A stretch of DNA of 64,000 bases from Novosphingobium terrae (GTDB taxonomy: Bacteria > Pseudomonadota > Alphaproteobacteria > Sphingomonadales > Sphingomonadaceae). Positions 1 through 6,711 of the stretch are shown here, in pieces. The DNA lies in assembly GCF_017163935.1 (NCBI RefSeq), contig NZ_JABVZR010000002.1, forward strand, positions 1,612,001-1,676,000. Reading direction: 5' to 3'. Below the pieces are notes generated by a model, which was given only the letters and a program-made list of their open reading frames with translations, searched no databases and had not been told where the DNA came from. Both the position numbers and the translations under genes were made by a program. Numbering within the stretch: position 1 is the first letter of the stretch; each line of letters starts with the position of its first letter.

Positions 1-732
1 AGGCTGGAGGTGAGCTACTTCAACATCCACTATCGCGACCGTATCGTGACGCCCATCACGATCGCGTCGCAGGCGCTGAGCAATCCGATCTATCAGTCGC
101 AAATCACCCCTGCGCCTGATGCTGCCGCCCAAGCGGCCGCGATTGCCAGCGCCACCTTTTATCAGAACTTTTCAAGCTACCCGTATGTTACCTCGGGTGT
201 GGTGGCGATCATCGACAATGCCACGGTCAACGCGGGGCACCAATGGGTGCAGGGTGTCGATATCCTTGCAGAATATGGCTTTGACGCCGGGCCGCGTGAC
301 CACGTCAATCTGTCGTTGGACACCGTTTACATTCAAAGCAAGCAGCAGGTCAGCACAAGCCAGCCGATCTTGCCGCTGGCCGGGACCATCTTCAATCCGC
401 CCAACTGGCGGGGCCAAGCCAATCTAACCTGGAAGCATGGGGACGCGACCGTCAATGTCTCCGGCCATTACACCGGCAGCATCATCGACAATCGTGCAAT
501 CACGCCCGTCCGCCTGTCTAGCCGGGCGACACTGGACCTGACCGCACGCTATGCCCTCCACCGCCTTTTCAGCAAGCTCGAAACCGCTGCGCTCACCTTC
601 TCCGTTCAGAACATCTTCAACACGAAACCGCCCGTCATCTCGATCTCGTCGATCGCCCAGCCACCCTATGATTCGACGAATTACTCACCGATCGGGCGGA
701 TGGTCAGCGTGGGAGTGACTACGAAATGGTGA
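1..732 (+). CDS. TonB-dependent receptor, C-terminal part (5' end outside window)
   Basis: The reading frame is open from the first base and ends at a TGA at 730-732, so only the C-terminal ~243 residues of an outer-membrane receptor are present. The sequence has alternating beta-strand patterns, the phrase NWRGQANLTWKHGDATVNVSG, which is typical of the last strands of the barrel, and an aromatic C-terminal residue (TTKW), a usual signal for outer-membrane assembly. The next gene, a lasso-peptide isopeptidase, overlaps its stop codon by 7 nt, so the two are co-transcribed and probably translationally coupled. In proteobacterial lasso clusters that lack an ABC exporter, a TonB receptor next to the isopeptidase is common and is thought to import the peptide. 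Import of this lasso peptide is an inference from position. Confidence 0.85.
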   Translation, partial: RLEVSYFNIHYRDRIVTPITIASQALSNPIYQSQITPAPDAAAQAAAIASATFYQNFSSYPYVTSGVVAIIDNATVNAGHQWVQGVDILAEYGFDAGPRDHVNLSLDTVYIQSKQQVSTSQPILPLAGTIFNPPNWRGQANLTWKHGDATVNVSGHYTGSIIDNRAITPVRLSSRATLDLTARYALHRLFSKLETAALTFSVQNIFNTKPPVISISSIAQPPYDSTNYSPIGRMVSVGVTTKW

Positions 733-2903
733 GGTGTGGGCGATCAACATGGCGGATGTCGCTGTCCATCTCCATAGCTTTTGCGGCCTTGATGCTCAGC
801 AGTCAGGCCCGGGCACAATGCAGTGATCTGCTGCCATCGCCGGCTTCGGAGGGCGGATCGGTCAGGCCGCCCAGCCCAAAGGATCTGGCGGAGCTGCGCT
901 ATATGGGCAATTCGCCGGAGATCCCGGGGCAAAGCCCCTTGGCGCTGTCGCCCGATGGCAAACAATTGGCCTTGATTCTGGCACGCGGTGAAACCGCTGA
1001 CGGCTCCGTTTGTCGGGGGGTTGTCGTGGTTCGGCTGGCCGACGGCGCGGCGCGACTGATCGACACCGGCGGTGAGGATATGCTGATGAGAGGGAGCATG
1101 CGCGGCTATCTCAATTCAGCGGGCGAGCCTGCGGTTGTCCGCCCGGTCTGGTCGCCCGATGGGGAATGGATCGCATACCTTCGCCGCGATCACGGGATCG
1201 CCCAGGTCTGGAGAGCCAGGGCGGATGGCAGCTACGCCGCACCCGTGACGCATCTGGCGGCCGACGTGCAGGACTTGGCATGGAGCAGGGACGGCAGGCG
1301 ACTGGTTGCGGCGTGGCACCCGAAAGAGGCCGAAGTCGATCAGGCGATAAGCAGCGAGGCTGACAAGGGCTGGCTTTTTGACGCGAGGGTCGTTTCCAAT
1401 TTTTCTGCGCGCCCCTTGGTGTGGGCCGGATATCCGCGCGCGGTGATCTCGGTTGATCCTTCTGATGGAAAGTCGGAAGAGGCCGGGGCCGATGACATCG
1501 CGGCATTGAAGATGCAGACGGAGTCTGATGACAGCTCCAGGCCTGAGGCTCTGGCACCGGACGGCGCGCATGCCTGGGCCCAAAGCAGCGGAACATCTGT
1601 GTTTGCGCCCACGGGGCTGCAGATCCGGGACAAAAAGGGGAGCGCCATTCCTTGTCGTTGGGACAGCTGCCGGGGGCCGTTTTGGGGGATGTGGTTTCGG
1701 GACGGCTCCAAAACGCTTATCTTCTTGCGCAAGGAAGGGTGGAACAGGGGCAGCTACGCGCTTTATCGCTGGGCGCCAGCCGCTGGAGAGCCCCGTCGCA
1801 TCCTGCTGACCAATGGCGTGATAAGCGGCTGCCTGATGGCTGCAGACGGGCTGCTCTGCAATGTCGAAGAGGCCCGTGTCCCTCGGCACGTCGTCAGGAT
1901 CGATCTGCAAACGGGGCGGCAGACCCCGATATTCAATCCAAATCCAGCGTGGGCTCACCTCGCGCTGGGTACGGTGCAAAGGCTGACATGGAAAAACGCC
2001 TTCGGTCTCCCGGCGTGGGGCGATCTGGTGCTGCCGCCCGGTTACAAGACAGGGACGAAGTTACCTCTGGTCATAACGCAATATGTCAGCCGGGGCTTTC
2101 TGCGCGGGGGTACGGGCAATGAATATCCGATCTTTCCCCTCGCGGCGCAGGGCTTCGCGGTGCTCAGCCTCGATCGCCCGCAGGAATATTCTGCATCGCT
2201 GGATCACATCGATAGTTGGGACAAGTCCAATGCCGCCAACCAGAAGGATTGGATGGAAAGGAAAAGCCTCCTCTCTTCGCTGAAGGTTGGAGTCGATCAG
2301 GTTGTGGCGATGGGTATCGCCGATCCTGGCTGTATCGGCATCACGGGCCTGAGCGATGGTGCCACGACCGTGCGCTTTGCTCTGATCAACCTACCGGGCT
2401 TTGCGGCGGCCTCGCTCAGCTCATGCTGCGTCGAACCGCGCACCTCCATGACCAGCGGCGGGATCGCCTGGGCGGATTGGCAGCACAATGTTCTGGGTTA
2501 TCCCAGAGCCACGGAGGAGCGACCCGATTTCTGGCGACCGGTGTCGCTGGCGCTCAACGCGGCGCATATCGACACGCCCTTGCTGATGCAGCTTTCCGAC
2601 AAGGAGTTTCAGCTTTCGCTTGAGGCTTTTACGGCGCTGCGCGAGCACGGGAAACCGGTGGAGATGTATGTGTTCCCGCATGAGTATCACGAGAAGGTGG
2701 GGCCAACCCACCGCCTCAATGCCTACATTCGCAACATCGACTGGTTCAACTTCTGGTTGAAGGGTGTGGAAGATCCCACCCCAGCGAAGGCAGATCAGTA
2801 CCGCCGGTGGGAAAAGATGCGGTCAGGTCTGCCAAGGCTCCCCAAATGGGGCGAGATCATTCCCACGAGCGAGCCCACGCCTCTGCGTCCACCAGCTCCA
2901 TGA
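726..2903 (+). CDS. Lasso-peptide isopeptidase (Atxe2-type S9 prolyl-oligopeptidase family)
   Basis: This 725-residue protein begins with a signal peptide (cleavage near AQARAQC), so it should act in the periplasm. A beta-propeller region follows, with repeats such as LSPDGKQLAL, WSPDGEWIAYL and WSRDGRRLVA. The C-terminal alpha/beta-hydrolase domain has the nucleophile motif GLSDGA (Ser543) and a late histidine cluster HEYH (652-655). Enzymes of this family cut the Gly-to-Asp/Glu isopeptide bond of lasso peptides and linearise them. The ATG overlaps the stop of the upstream TonB receptor (ATGGTGA). Its 3' end overlaps the convergent cyclase gene by 47 bp. General dipeptidyl-peptidase function is the alternative, but the lasso B, C and A genes next door make the isopeptidase call strong. 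Confidence 0.9.
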   Translation: MVRCGRSTWRMSLSISIAFAALMLSSQARAQCSDLLPSPASEGGSVRPPSPKDLAELRYMGNSPEIPGQSPLALSPDGKQLALILARGETADGSVCRGVVVVRLADGAARLIDTGGEDMLMRGSMRGYLNSAGEPAVVRPVWSPDGEWIAYLRRDHGIAQVWRARADGSYAAPVTHLAADVQDLAWSRDGRRLVAAWHPKEAEVDQAISSEADKGWLFDARVVSNFSARPLVWAGYPRAVISVDPSDGKSEEAGADDIAALKMQTESDDSSRPEALAPDGAHAWAQSSGTSVFAPTGLQIRDKKGSAIPCRWDSCRGPFWGMWFRDGSKTLIFLRKEGWNRGSYALYRWAPAAGEPRRILLTNGVISGCLMAADGLLCNVEEARVPRHVVRIDLQTGRQTPIFNPNPAWAHLALGTVQRLTWKNAFGLPAWGDLVLPPGYKTGTKLPLVITQYVSRGFLRGGTGNEYPIFPLAAQGFAVLSLDRPQEYSASLDHIDSWDKSNAANQKDWMERKSLLSSLKVGVDQVVAMGIADPGCIGITGLSDGATTVRFALINLPGFAAASLSSCCVEPRTSMTSGGIAWADWQHNVLGYPRATEERPDFWRPVSLALNAAHIDTPLLMQLSDKEFQLSLEAFTALREHGKPVEMYVFPHEYHEKVGPTHRLNAYIRNIDWFNFWLKGVEDPTPAKADQYRRWEKMRSGLPRLPKWGEIIPTSEPTPLRPPAP

Positions 2904-4602
2904 TCCGGGCGAATTGAAGGTCACGGGCAGGCATTGGATCGTCCAGTGCCGCGCGAACAGAATCGGCATCCAGAACGCCCATTGCTGTAAGTAGACCATC
3001 GAGCAGCATCGCCCTGATAGCGGGGCGGTGCTGCTCGAACAGGTCATTGACGTAGGAGTTGGGCGTTCCTTTCGTACGCCGCTGGATCAGGGCGGGCGGC
3101 AGGTCGCCTTTGAACCCGAGCCGCGCGGCAGCGCGGTTGAGCCCCGGAGCGAACCAGGCCCAGATCGGAATTGTAAGGACCGCCTCTACCGCCGGCTGGC
3201 ACATGAAAGGGGAAAACCAAGGCGCGTCGCCGCATGCTCGGGTGGCCTGTTCCGCTGTCGCCTGTACCGGGACGAGCAGGGCGACATGGGCGGCCTTTCC
3301 AGCCCCTATGTGCTTTGGCGGCTCCCGCCAGGGATGCGGAGCGGCGTCTTTCAATGCAGATCGGCTGCGGGCAGAAAGAAATTGGTCGCGCTGATCAAAC
3401 CGCAAGCGATTGTCGCGTGTCACGGCGCGATGAATGGTCTGCATGACCACGCTGCCAAGGCCCGTATCGGCCTGTTCCGCCAGTGCTGCGCTGGTTTGCC
3501 AGAAGCGGAACCCGGGGCCGCGCCGCTTCAGGATTTCGACCAATGCGGCAAGGGTTGGGTATCCGAAAAAGAGATTGTCTCCACCGCCACCATCCAGAAC
3601 GACCCCCGCGTCGTGGTCGATGGCACAACGTGCCGCATGGTCTCGAGTGGATTGGGTGAAGGCCCTTGTGTGGGGCCGTGCGCATCGCGCTGCGCGTGAG
3701 GCGAGCAGATCGACCTCACCGGCATTGCGCAGAGCTTCGGTCAGCTTGGCGCCCGTTGCCTGCGCCGCGATGCGCGCATAGTCACGCTCGTCTCCCGTTG
3801 CTGCCTTCGTCACGAGATTAAGCGCGTGGAATGGGTGACCGGCGATGTGGAGGCAGGCCGCAAGGATTGAGGAGTCGAGGCCGCCGGAGAGCAGCAGGAG
3901 GGCTTTGGGAAGAGCGTCCATCTGAGCACCGATGCATTGGGTAAAGACCCGGCGCAGGCGAGCCCCCGCGATCTCGTGGTTTCTGATTGTGCTGTCGTCC
4001 CTGCAAAAATTCCAGGGAGACCATAAGAGGTCGATTTCGGGGCGATCGCTACCCGAAGAGATGCGTGAGCCGCCGGTGAGGGAGCGGACATCAGCAAGGC
4101 AGGTCTGCTCCAGAGCTATTTCTGGTGCCGCAATATGCCGGGTGAGGGCTGCTGGGGCGATGTGCAGCCGCATGAGCCCCGTCTGGACGATCAACTCGGG
4201 CTCAGAAGCCAAGATGAGCTTCTGCTTGGCTACGCACCAGTAGCATCCAAGCTGGCCCAACGGAGCGCGAACAACATCGATCGTTGCTTTCCCATCGAGC
4301 ACCGGCCTGCGTAAAAACGCCACATAGTTGCCCCAGAACTTCTCTGTCAGAGCCCGGCCGCCGGTGGCGACGATCGCTTCCCATTCGTGGCTCGCAATCT
4401 CGTTTGCGGCAACCTTCTCGTCCCTTCTGAAGAGTTCGCCGAGAATGACACCGTACTGGCTGATCTGAATGGGGGTGCCGCGTTTGACGAGCAGACGGAA
4501 CCACGCCTCATCGATGATACAGTCGAACTCCGGCGGTCGGGTGACCACCTGAAACGGCATGATCGCTGAGAGCGCGATCTGCGCAAGGAATGCGCCCGCC
4601 AT
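2857..4602 (-). CDS. Lasso-peptide macrolactam synthetase (C protein, asparagine-synthetase-like)
   Basis: This 581-residue protein activates the side chain of the acceptor Asp or Glu of the core peptide with ATP and closes the ring onto the N-terminal amine. The C-terminal synthetase half carries the PP-loop SGGLDSS at residues 239-245 and a second nucleotide-binding stretch, DGGGGDNLFFGYP. The N-terminal part resembles a glutaminase domain but has no Cys at position 2, as usual for lasso C proteins, which do not use glutamine. Its ATG overlaps the stop of the B gene by one base (TGATG), so translation is coupled. The 3' end runs 47 bp into the convergent isopeptidase gene, so C and the isopeptidase cannot both be transcribed through without antisense overlap. 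Confidence 0.92.
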   Translation of the reverse strand: MAGAFLAQIALSAIMPFQVVTRPPEFDCIIDEAWFRLLVKRGTPIQISQYGVILGELFRRDEKVAANEIASHEWEAIVATGGRALTEKFWGNYVAFLRRPVLDGKATIDVVRAPLGQLGCYWCVAKQKLILASEPELIVQTGLMRLHIAPAALTRHIAAPEIALEQTCLADVRSLTGGSRISSGSDRPEIDLLWSPWNFCRDDSTIRNHEIAGARLRRVFTQCIGAQMDALPKALLLLSGGLDSSILAACLHIAGHPFHALNLVTKAATGDERDYARIAAQATGAKLTEALRNAGEVDLLASRAARCARPHTRAFTQSTRDHAARCAIDHDAGVVLDGGGGDNLFFGYPTLAALVEILKRRGPGFRFWQTSAALAEQADTGLGSVVMQTIHRAVTRDNRLRFDQRDQFLSARSRSALKDAAPHPWREPPKHIGAGKAAHVALLVPVQATAEQATRACGDAPWFSPFMCQPAVEAVLTIPIWAWFAPGLNRAAARLGFKGDLPPALIQRRTKGTPNSYVNDLFEQHRPAIRAMLLDGLLTAMGVLDADSVRAALDDPMPARDLQFARIMELVDAEAWARSWE

Positions 4603-5270
4603 CAGACGGCCAGTATCGGTGTGAAGGTGCGAACCATATCCAGGTCATCCCCGATGAGTTGGTTACCGTGCTGAACCCAGCAATGAGCCTGAAATGGCCC
4701 GAGCTGGACGCCCAGGATCAGTTTGCAATCGACGCCGCGGTTCTGGAGGTAGCGCGCGAGACCCAGCGAAATGGGTAGGCACTGATCATGACGGGTCATG
4801 TAGCGGCTGATTGTGCGAAGCAGCTCGGTCGCTTCACCGAGAACCGCCAGGGACGGTGAGGTGTGCTGCGTGCGACTCACACGTCCTATCCGAAAACTCT
4901 CCAGGCTCTTGTAGAGGCCATGGCGCCTGAGCTGGCGGCGGGCTTGCATGACCCGCAAGGCAAATTGCAGCTGCGCCCAGCCTGATGGTCCTTTCCGACC
5001 GGCTGAGTGGGCGGCCGTTACAGGTGGTGCCGCGCTACACGGTTGCGGAAGCCGCCCGGGCTTCGCAGGTTGAAGGAAGCCTTGACCGACCAGAGCCGTG
5101 ATCTGCTCGAGGTCGCTCTGGTCCAGACCGGCTCCCTCAAGCAGCCGGCTGAATGCGAGATCCTCCGTGTTGCCCAGGGTCAGATAGCGATCAGCGATCT
5201 GATCCAGGAAAATGGCCCGACTACCGGTGAAGCAAAACGTGACTCCTGGATTGAGTGCGTAACCTTGCAT
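4602..5270 (-). CDS. Lasso leader peptidase (fused B1-B2: RRE plus transglutaminase-like domain)
   Basis: This 222-residue protein binds the precursor leader and cuts it off. Residues 1-70 resemble a PqqD-like RiPP recognition element (GVTFCFTGSRAIFLDQIADR, then a short helical domain). The C-terminal half is a transglutaminase-like cysteine protease of the transglut_core3 type, with Cys164 (HDQCLPISLGLARYL), His196 (FQAHCWV) and an Asp at 208-209 (GDDLD). I start it at the internal ATG (MQGYALNPG), because a frame extending back to a TTG at 5354 adds 28 residues with no family resemblance and overlaps the precursor stop. It lies 80 nt after precursor A1, separated by a strong hairpin. The fused B1-B2 arrangement is the usual proteobacterial form. 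Confidence 0.88.
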   Translation of the reverse strand: MQGYALNPGVTFCFTGSRAIFLDQIADRYLTLGNTEDLAFSRLLEGAGLDQSDLEQITALVGQGFLQPAKPGRLPQPCSAAPPVTAAHSAGRKGPSGWAQLQFALRVMQARRQLRRHGLYKSLESFRIGRVSRTQHTSPSLAVLGEATELLRTISRYMTRHDQCLPISLGLARYLQNRGVDCKLILGVQLGPFQAHCWVQHGNQLIGDDLDMVRTFTPILAV

Positions 5271-5318
5271 GGGAAGTGCCTTCGGATCGGATGAGAGGTG
5301 GTGTGCGTCCCGGAAGAC

Positions 5319-5341
5319 CGCGCCCGGCACAGCCGAGCGCG
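5319..5341 (-). promoter_or_regulatory. Stem-loop between precursor A1 and B
   Basis: A 10-bp stem (5319-5328 with 5332-5341, one G-U pair) closes a 3-nt loop 9 nt after the A1 stop codon. There is no T-tract behind it. A stem-loop between precursor and processing genes is known from other proteobacterial lasso operons, where it is thought to keep precursor mRNA more abundant than enzyme mRNA. That role here is inference. Confidence 0.6.
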
Positions 5342-5350
5342 ATCCGTGGT

Positions 5351-5467
5351 TCAATCCCGAACCATTCCCGCGGGGAACATGCCGTCCTGGTCGTCGATGA
5401 CCTTCCCGCTGACGCCCTTGGTGGCTTCGCTGGCCACGGCCAGTTCGATCACTGCATTGCGGTTCAT
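5351..5467 (-). CDS. Lasso-peptide precursor A1 (38 aa)
   Basis: This small gene is read from the sequence by eye. Its ATG (5467-5465) follows a clear Shine-Dalgarno AAAGGAG at 8-nt spacing. The predicted leader is MNRNAVIELAVASEATK. Thr at -2 before Gly matches the general lasso leader rule. The core then starts GVSGKVIDD and continues QDGMFPAGMVRD (21 residues). Gly1 can be joined to Asp8 or Asp9, giving an 8- or 9-residue ring, and Met13/Phe14 are candidate plug residues. The leader is short (17 residues). It is a paralogue of A2: the first 21 residues differ at one position and the rest is divergent. The stop lies 80 nt upstream of the B start. The mature product is predicted, not shown. 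Confidence 0.88.
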   Translation of the reverse strand: MNRNAVIELAVASEATKGVSGKVIDDQDGMFPAGMVRD

Positions 5468-5483
5468 AACCTTTACTCCTTTA

Positions 5484-5499
5484 GCCGCTGGATTGCGGC
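5484..5499 (-). promoter_or_regulatory. Hairpin directly upstream of the A1 ribosome binding site
   Basis: The leader RNA can form GCCGC / GCGGC around a 6-nt loop, ending 2 nt before the AAAGGAG of A1. The equivalent place before A2 has a different sequence that still pairs, so the pairing and not the sequence is conserved. Confidence 0.55.
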
Positions 5500-5510
5500 G
5501 GGGTGATTTT

Positions 5511-5564
5511 ATGAAGGAGCAGCCCCTATCCCAAACATATACGACTCATATTTCGCACTTATAT
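5511..5564 (-). promoter_or_regulatory. Promoter block of precursor A1 (copy of the A2 block)
   Basis: This 54-bp block upstream of A1 matches the block upstream of A2 (6043-6096) at 51 of 54 positions, while the flanking non-coding DNA is unlike. It contains the near-palindrome ATATGAGTCGTATAT on the - strand, a possible operator or the -35/-10 region. Because both precursor genes have it, each probably has its own promoter under the same regulator. The exact transcription start cannot be read from the sequence. Confidence 0.65.
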
Positions 5565-5845
5565 GAGATCTGATGTGGCCAAATTCGATAGAGAGATCTA
5601 TCGCGGCGCAAGTGTATAATTTGATTTATGAAATCATGATGGATGAGTATGGAATAGATTGATGGACAATCGTGAATTTATCAGTATTCCATCTCATTTG
5701 TTTCGGGTTGGCAATGGATTAGAGCGAACACTGGCGGTTTAGGATCACCACATTGCTCTGTTTGGCTCCGCATAAGCGGGAAGGAGCCGCCGGTCCAAAT
5801 AGGGGATGGAATGTGCCGCCAGGACTAGTGTCGGCGACATGCGAA
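5565..5845. other. Intergenic region upstream of A1 with a long inverted repeat
   Basis: No gene is seen here. The main structure is an inverted repeat, ATGAGTATGGAATA (5643-5656) against TATTCCATCTCAT (5685-5697), nearly perfect apart from one inserted base, with a 28-nt spacer. It lies about 80 bp upstream of the A1 promoter block and is absent upstream of A2. It may be an operator specific to A1 or a weak transcript-end structure. Confidence 0.4.
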
Positions 5846-5876
5846 AGGTCGCACCCGGCCAAGCCGGGTGCGACCT
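5846..5876 (-). terminator. Very stable hairpin right after precursor A2
   Basis: A perfect 14-bp stem with a 3-nt loop (AGGTCGCACCCGGC / GCCGGGTGCGACCT) begins 5 nt after the A2 stop and is followed by TTTCGC on the - strand. It could terminate A2 transcription or protect the 3' end of the A2 message. With it, A2 would make a short monocistronic transcript, and the B and C genes would depend on the A1 promoter plus read-through. Confidence 0.7.
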
Positions 5877-5881
5877 CCAGG

Positions 5882-5998
5882 TCAGTCTTGGGCGAGGCCC
5901 AGGGGGATGTTGCCATCCTGGTCGTCGGTGTTCGAACCGCTCACTCCCTTGGTGGCTTCGCTGGCAACGGCCAGTTCGATGACTGCATTGCGTTCCAT
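5882..5998 (-). CDS. Lasso-peptide precursor A2 (38 aa)
   Basis: This small gene is read by eye. Its ATG (5998-5996) has a Shine-Dalgarno GGAAGGAG at 8-nt spacing. The leader MERNAVIELAVASEATK is nearly identical to that of A1, with Thr at -2. The core starts GVSGSNTDD and continues QDGNIPLGLAQD (21 residues). Asp8 and Asp9 are again the ring acceptors, and Ile14/Leu16 are the bulkiest tail residues. The tail is clearly different from A1, so the cluster should make two peptides. A longer in-frame open frame extends upstream to 6172, but that extension runs through the promoter block and the end of gntR and lacks a ribosome binding site. A strong hairpin follows the stop. Confidence 0.87.
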   Translation of the reverse strand: MERNAVIELAVASEATKGVSGSNTDDQDGNIPLGLAQD

Positions 5999-6014
5999 GA
6001 CATTTACTCCTTCC

Positions 6015-6032
6015 TGTCGCGGAATTGCGACA
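6015..6032 (-). promoter_or_regulatory. Hairpin directly upstream of the A2 ribosome binding site
   Basis: TGTCGC pairs with GCGACA around a 6-nt loop, immediately before GGAAGGAG. Compared with A1 (GCCGC/GCGGC) the changed bases are matched on both sides of the stem, so the pair of copies shows compensatory substitution. This supports a functional RNA structure in the precursor mRNA leaders. Confidence 0.55.
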
Positions 6033-6042
6033 GAGTGATGGT

Positions 6043-6096
6043 ATGAAGGAGCAGCCCGTATCCCAAACATATACGACTCATATTTCAGACTTATAT
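6043..6096 (-). promoter_or_regulatory. Promoter block of precursor A2
   Basis: This is the second copy of the 54-bp block found before A1. Its upstream end overlaps the last codons of gntR (stop at 6093-6091). The shared near-palindrome ATATGAGTCGTATAT lies in the middle. Binding by the adjacent GntR protein is plausible but not demonstrated. Confidence 0.65.
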
Positions 6097-6711
6097 CGCG
6101 TCGCTTCGGTAGAGATTGTGAATGATGTTTCCAGCATCGCTCTGTCGCCGCTTTGTATAGCGGGTCACCCATTTTTTTATATTGGTGACGTCACCTGCAT
6201 GAAGGTGAGCCCTGATTTCAAGAATTTCGTCTTCAGTATTTGAAATGATTTGAGATTCAATCTGTCTCACCGCGTAAAGGCGTTCGTTGATACGCCCCAG
6301 CGCCCTTGGGTGCTCGATATTGACCGAGCGATGAGCAATGTGGAGGAACAGCTGCGATATCCGCTCCGCAATTGGAGTTTCGCCTGTAGCTGATGGCGCG
6401 AGAGTGCGCTCCGGTTGATGAGAAGGACGCCAGTTGCGCAGAGCTGCCCCCAATATGTCAGCGTTCCAGCCATAGAGATCAATGAGCGAAGGCTGGTCGA
6501 TCATGGGAATCGTGAACCCGCCTGTCGCGCCGGCGATGACAATATCCTCTCCTGCCAGGATATGCATCGCGTCGCGGATGGGCGTAGGGCTCGAGCCAAG
6601 CTCATCAGCCAGCACCGCCGGGTCGAGCCTCCAGCCCGGGGGATGACCCCGCTGTCGAAGGCAAATCCGGAGTGCATCGTACATGCGCGTCGAGATCGGC
6701 CCCGCGTTCAC
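6091..6711 (-). CDS. GntR-family transcriptional regulator next to lasso operon
   Basis: This 206-residue protein has an N-terminal winged helix-turn-helix of GntR type, with LDPAVLADELGSSPTPIRDA and the wing GATGGFTIP, followed by a helical effector domain of roughly FCD size. I start it at GTG 6711-6709, because this GTG overlaps the stop of phyH as GTGA; the longer frame back to 6819 runs inside phyH. It is the third gene of a luxI-phyH-gntR operon. Its stop codon lies inside the promoter block of precursor A2, 93 bp from the A2 start. It is therefore the best candidate for the local regulator of the lasso genes. The ligand is unknown; an AHL product made by LuxI/PhyH or the lasso peptide itself are possibilities I cannot test. 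Confidence 0.8.
   Translation of the reverse strand: MNAGPISTRMYDALRICLRQRGHPPGWRLDPAVLADELGSSPTPIRDAMHILAGEDIVIAGATGGFTIPMIDQPSLIDLYGWNADILGAALRNWRPSHQPERTLAPSATGETPIAERISQLFLHIAHRSVNIEHPRALGRINERLYAVRQIESQIISNTEDEILEIRAHLHAGDVTNIKKWVTRYTKRRQSDAGNIIHNLYRSDAI

Noticed and set aside
5999..6172. Extension of precursor A2 by 58 codons upstream
   Set aside because: It runs through the duplicated promoter block and the end of gntR; the ATG at 5998 has the ribosome site shared with A1.
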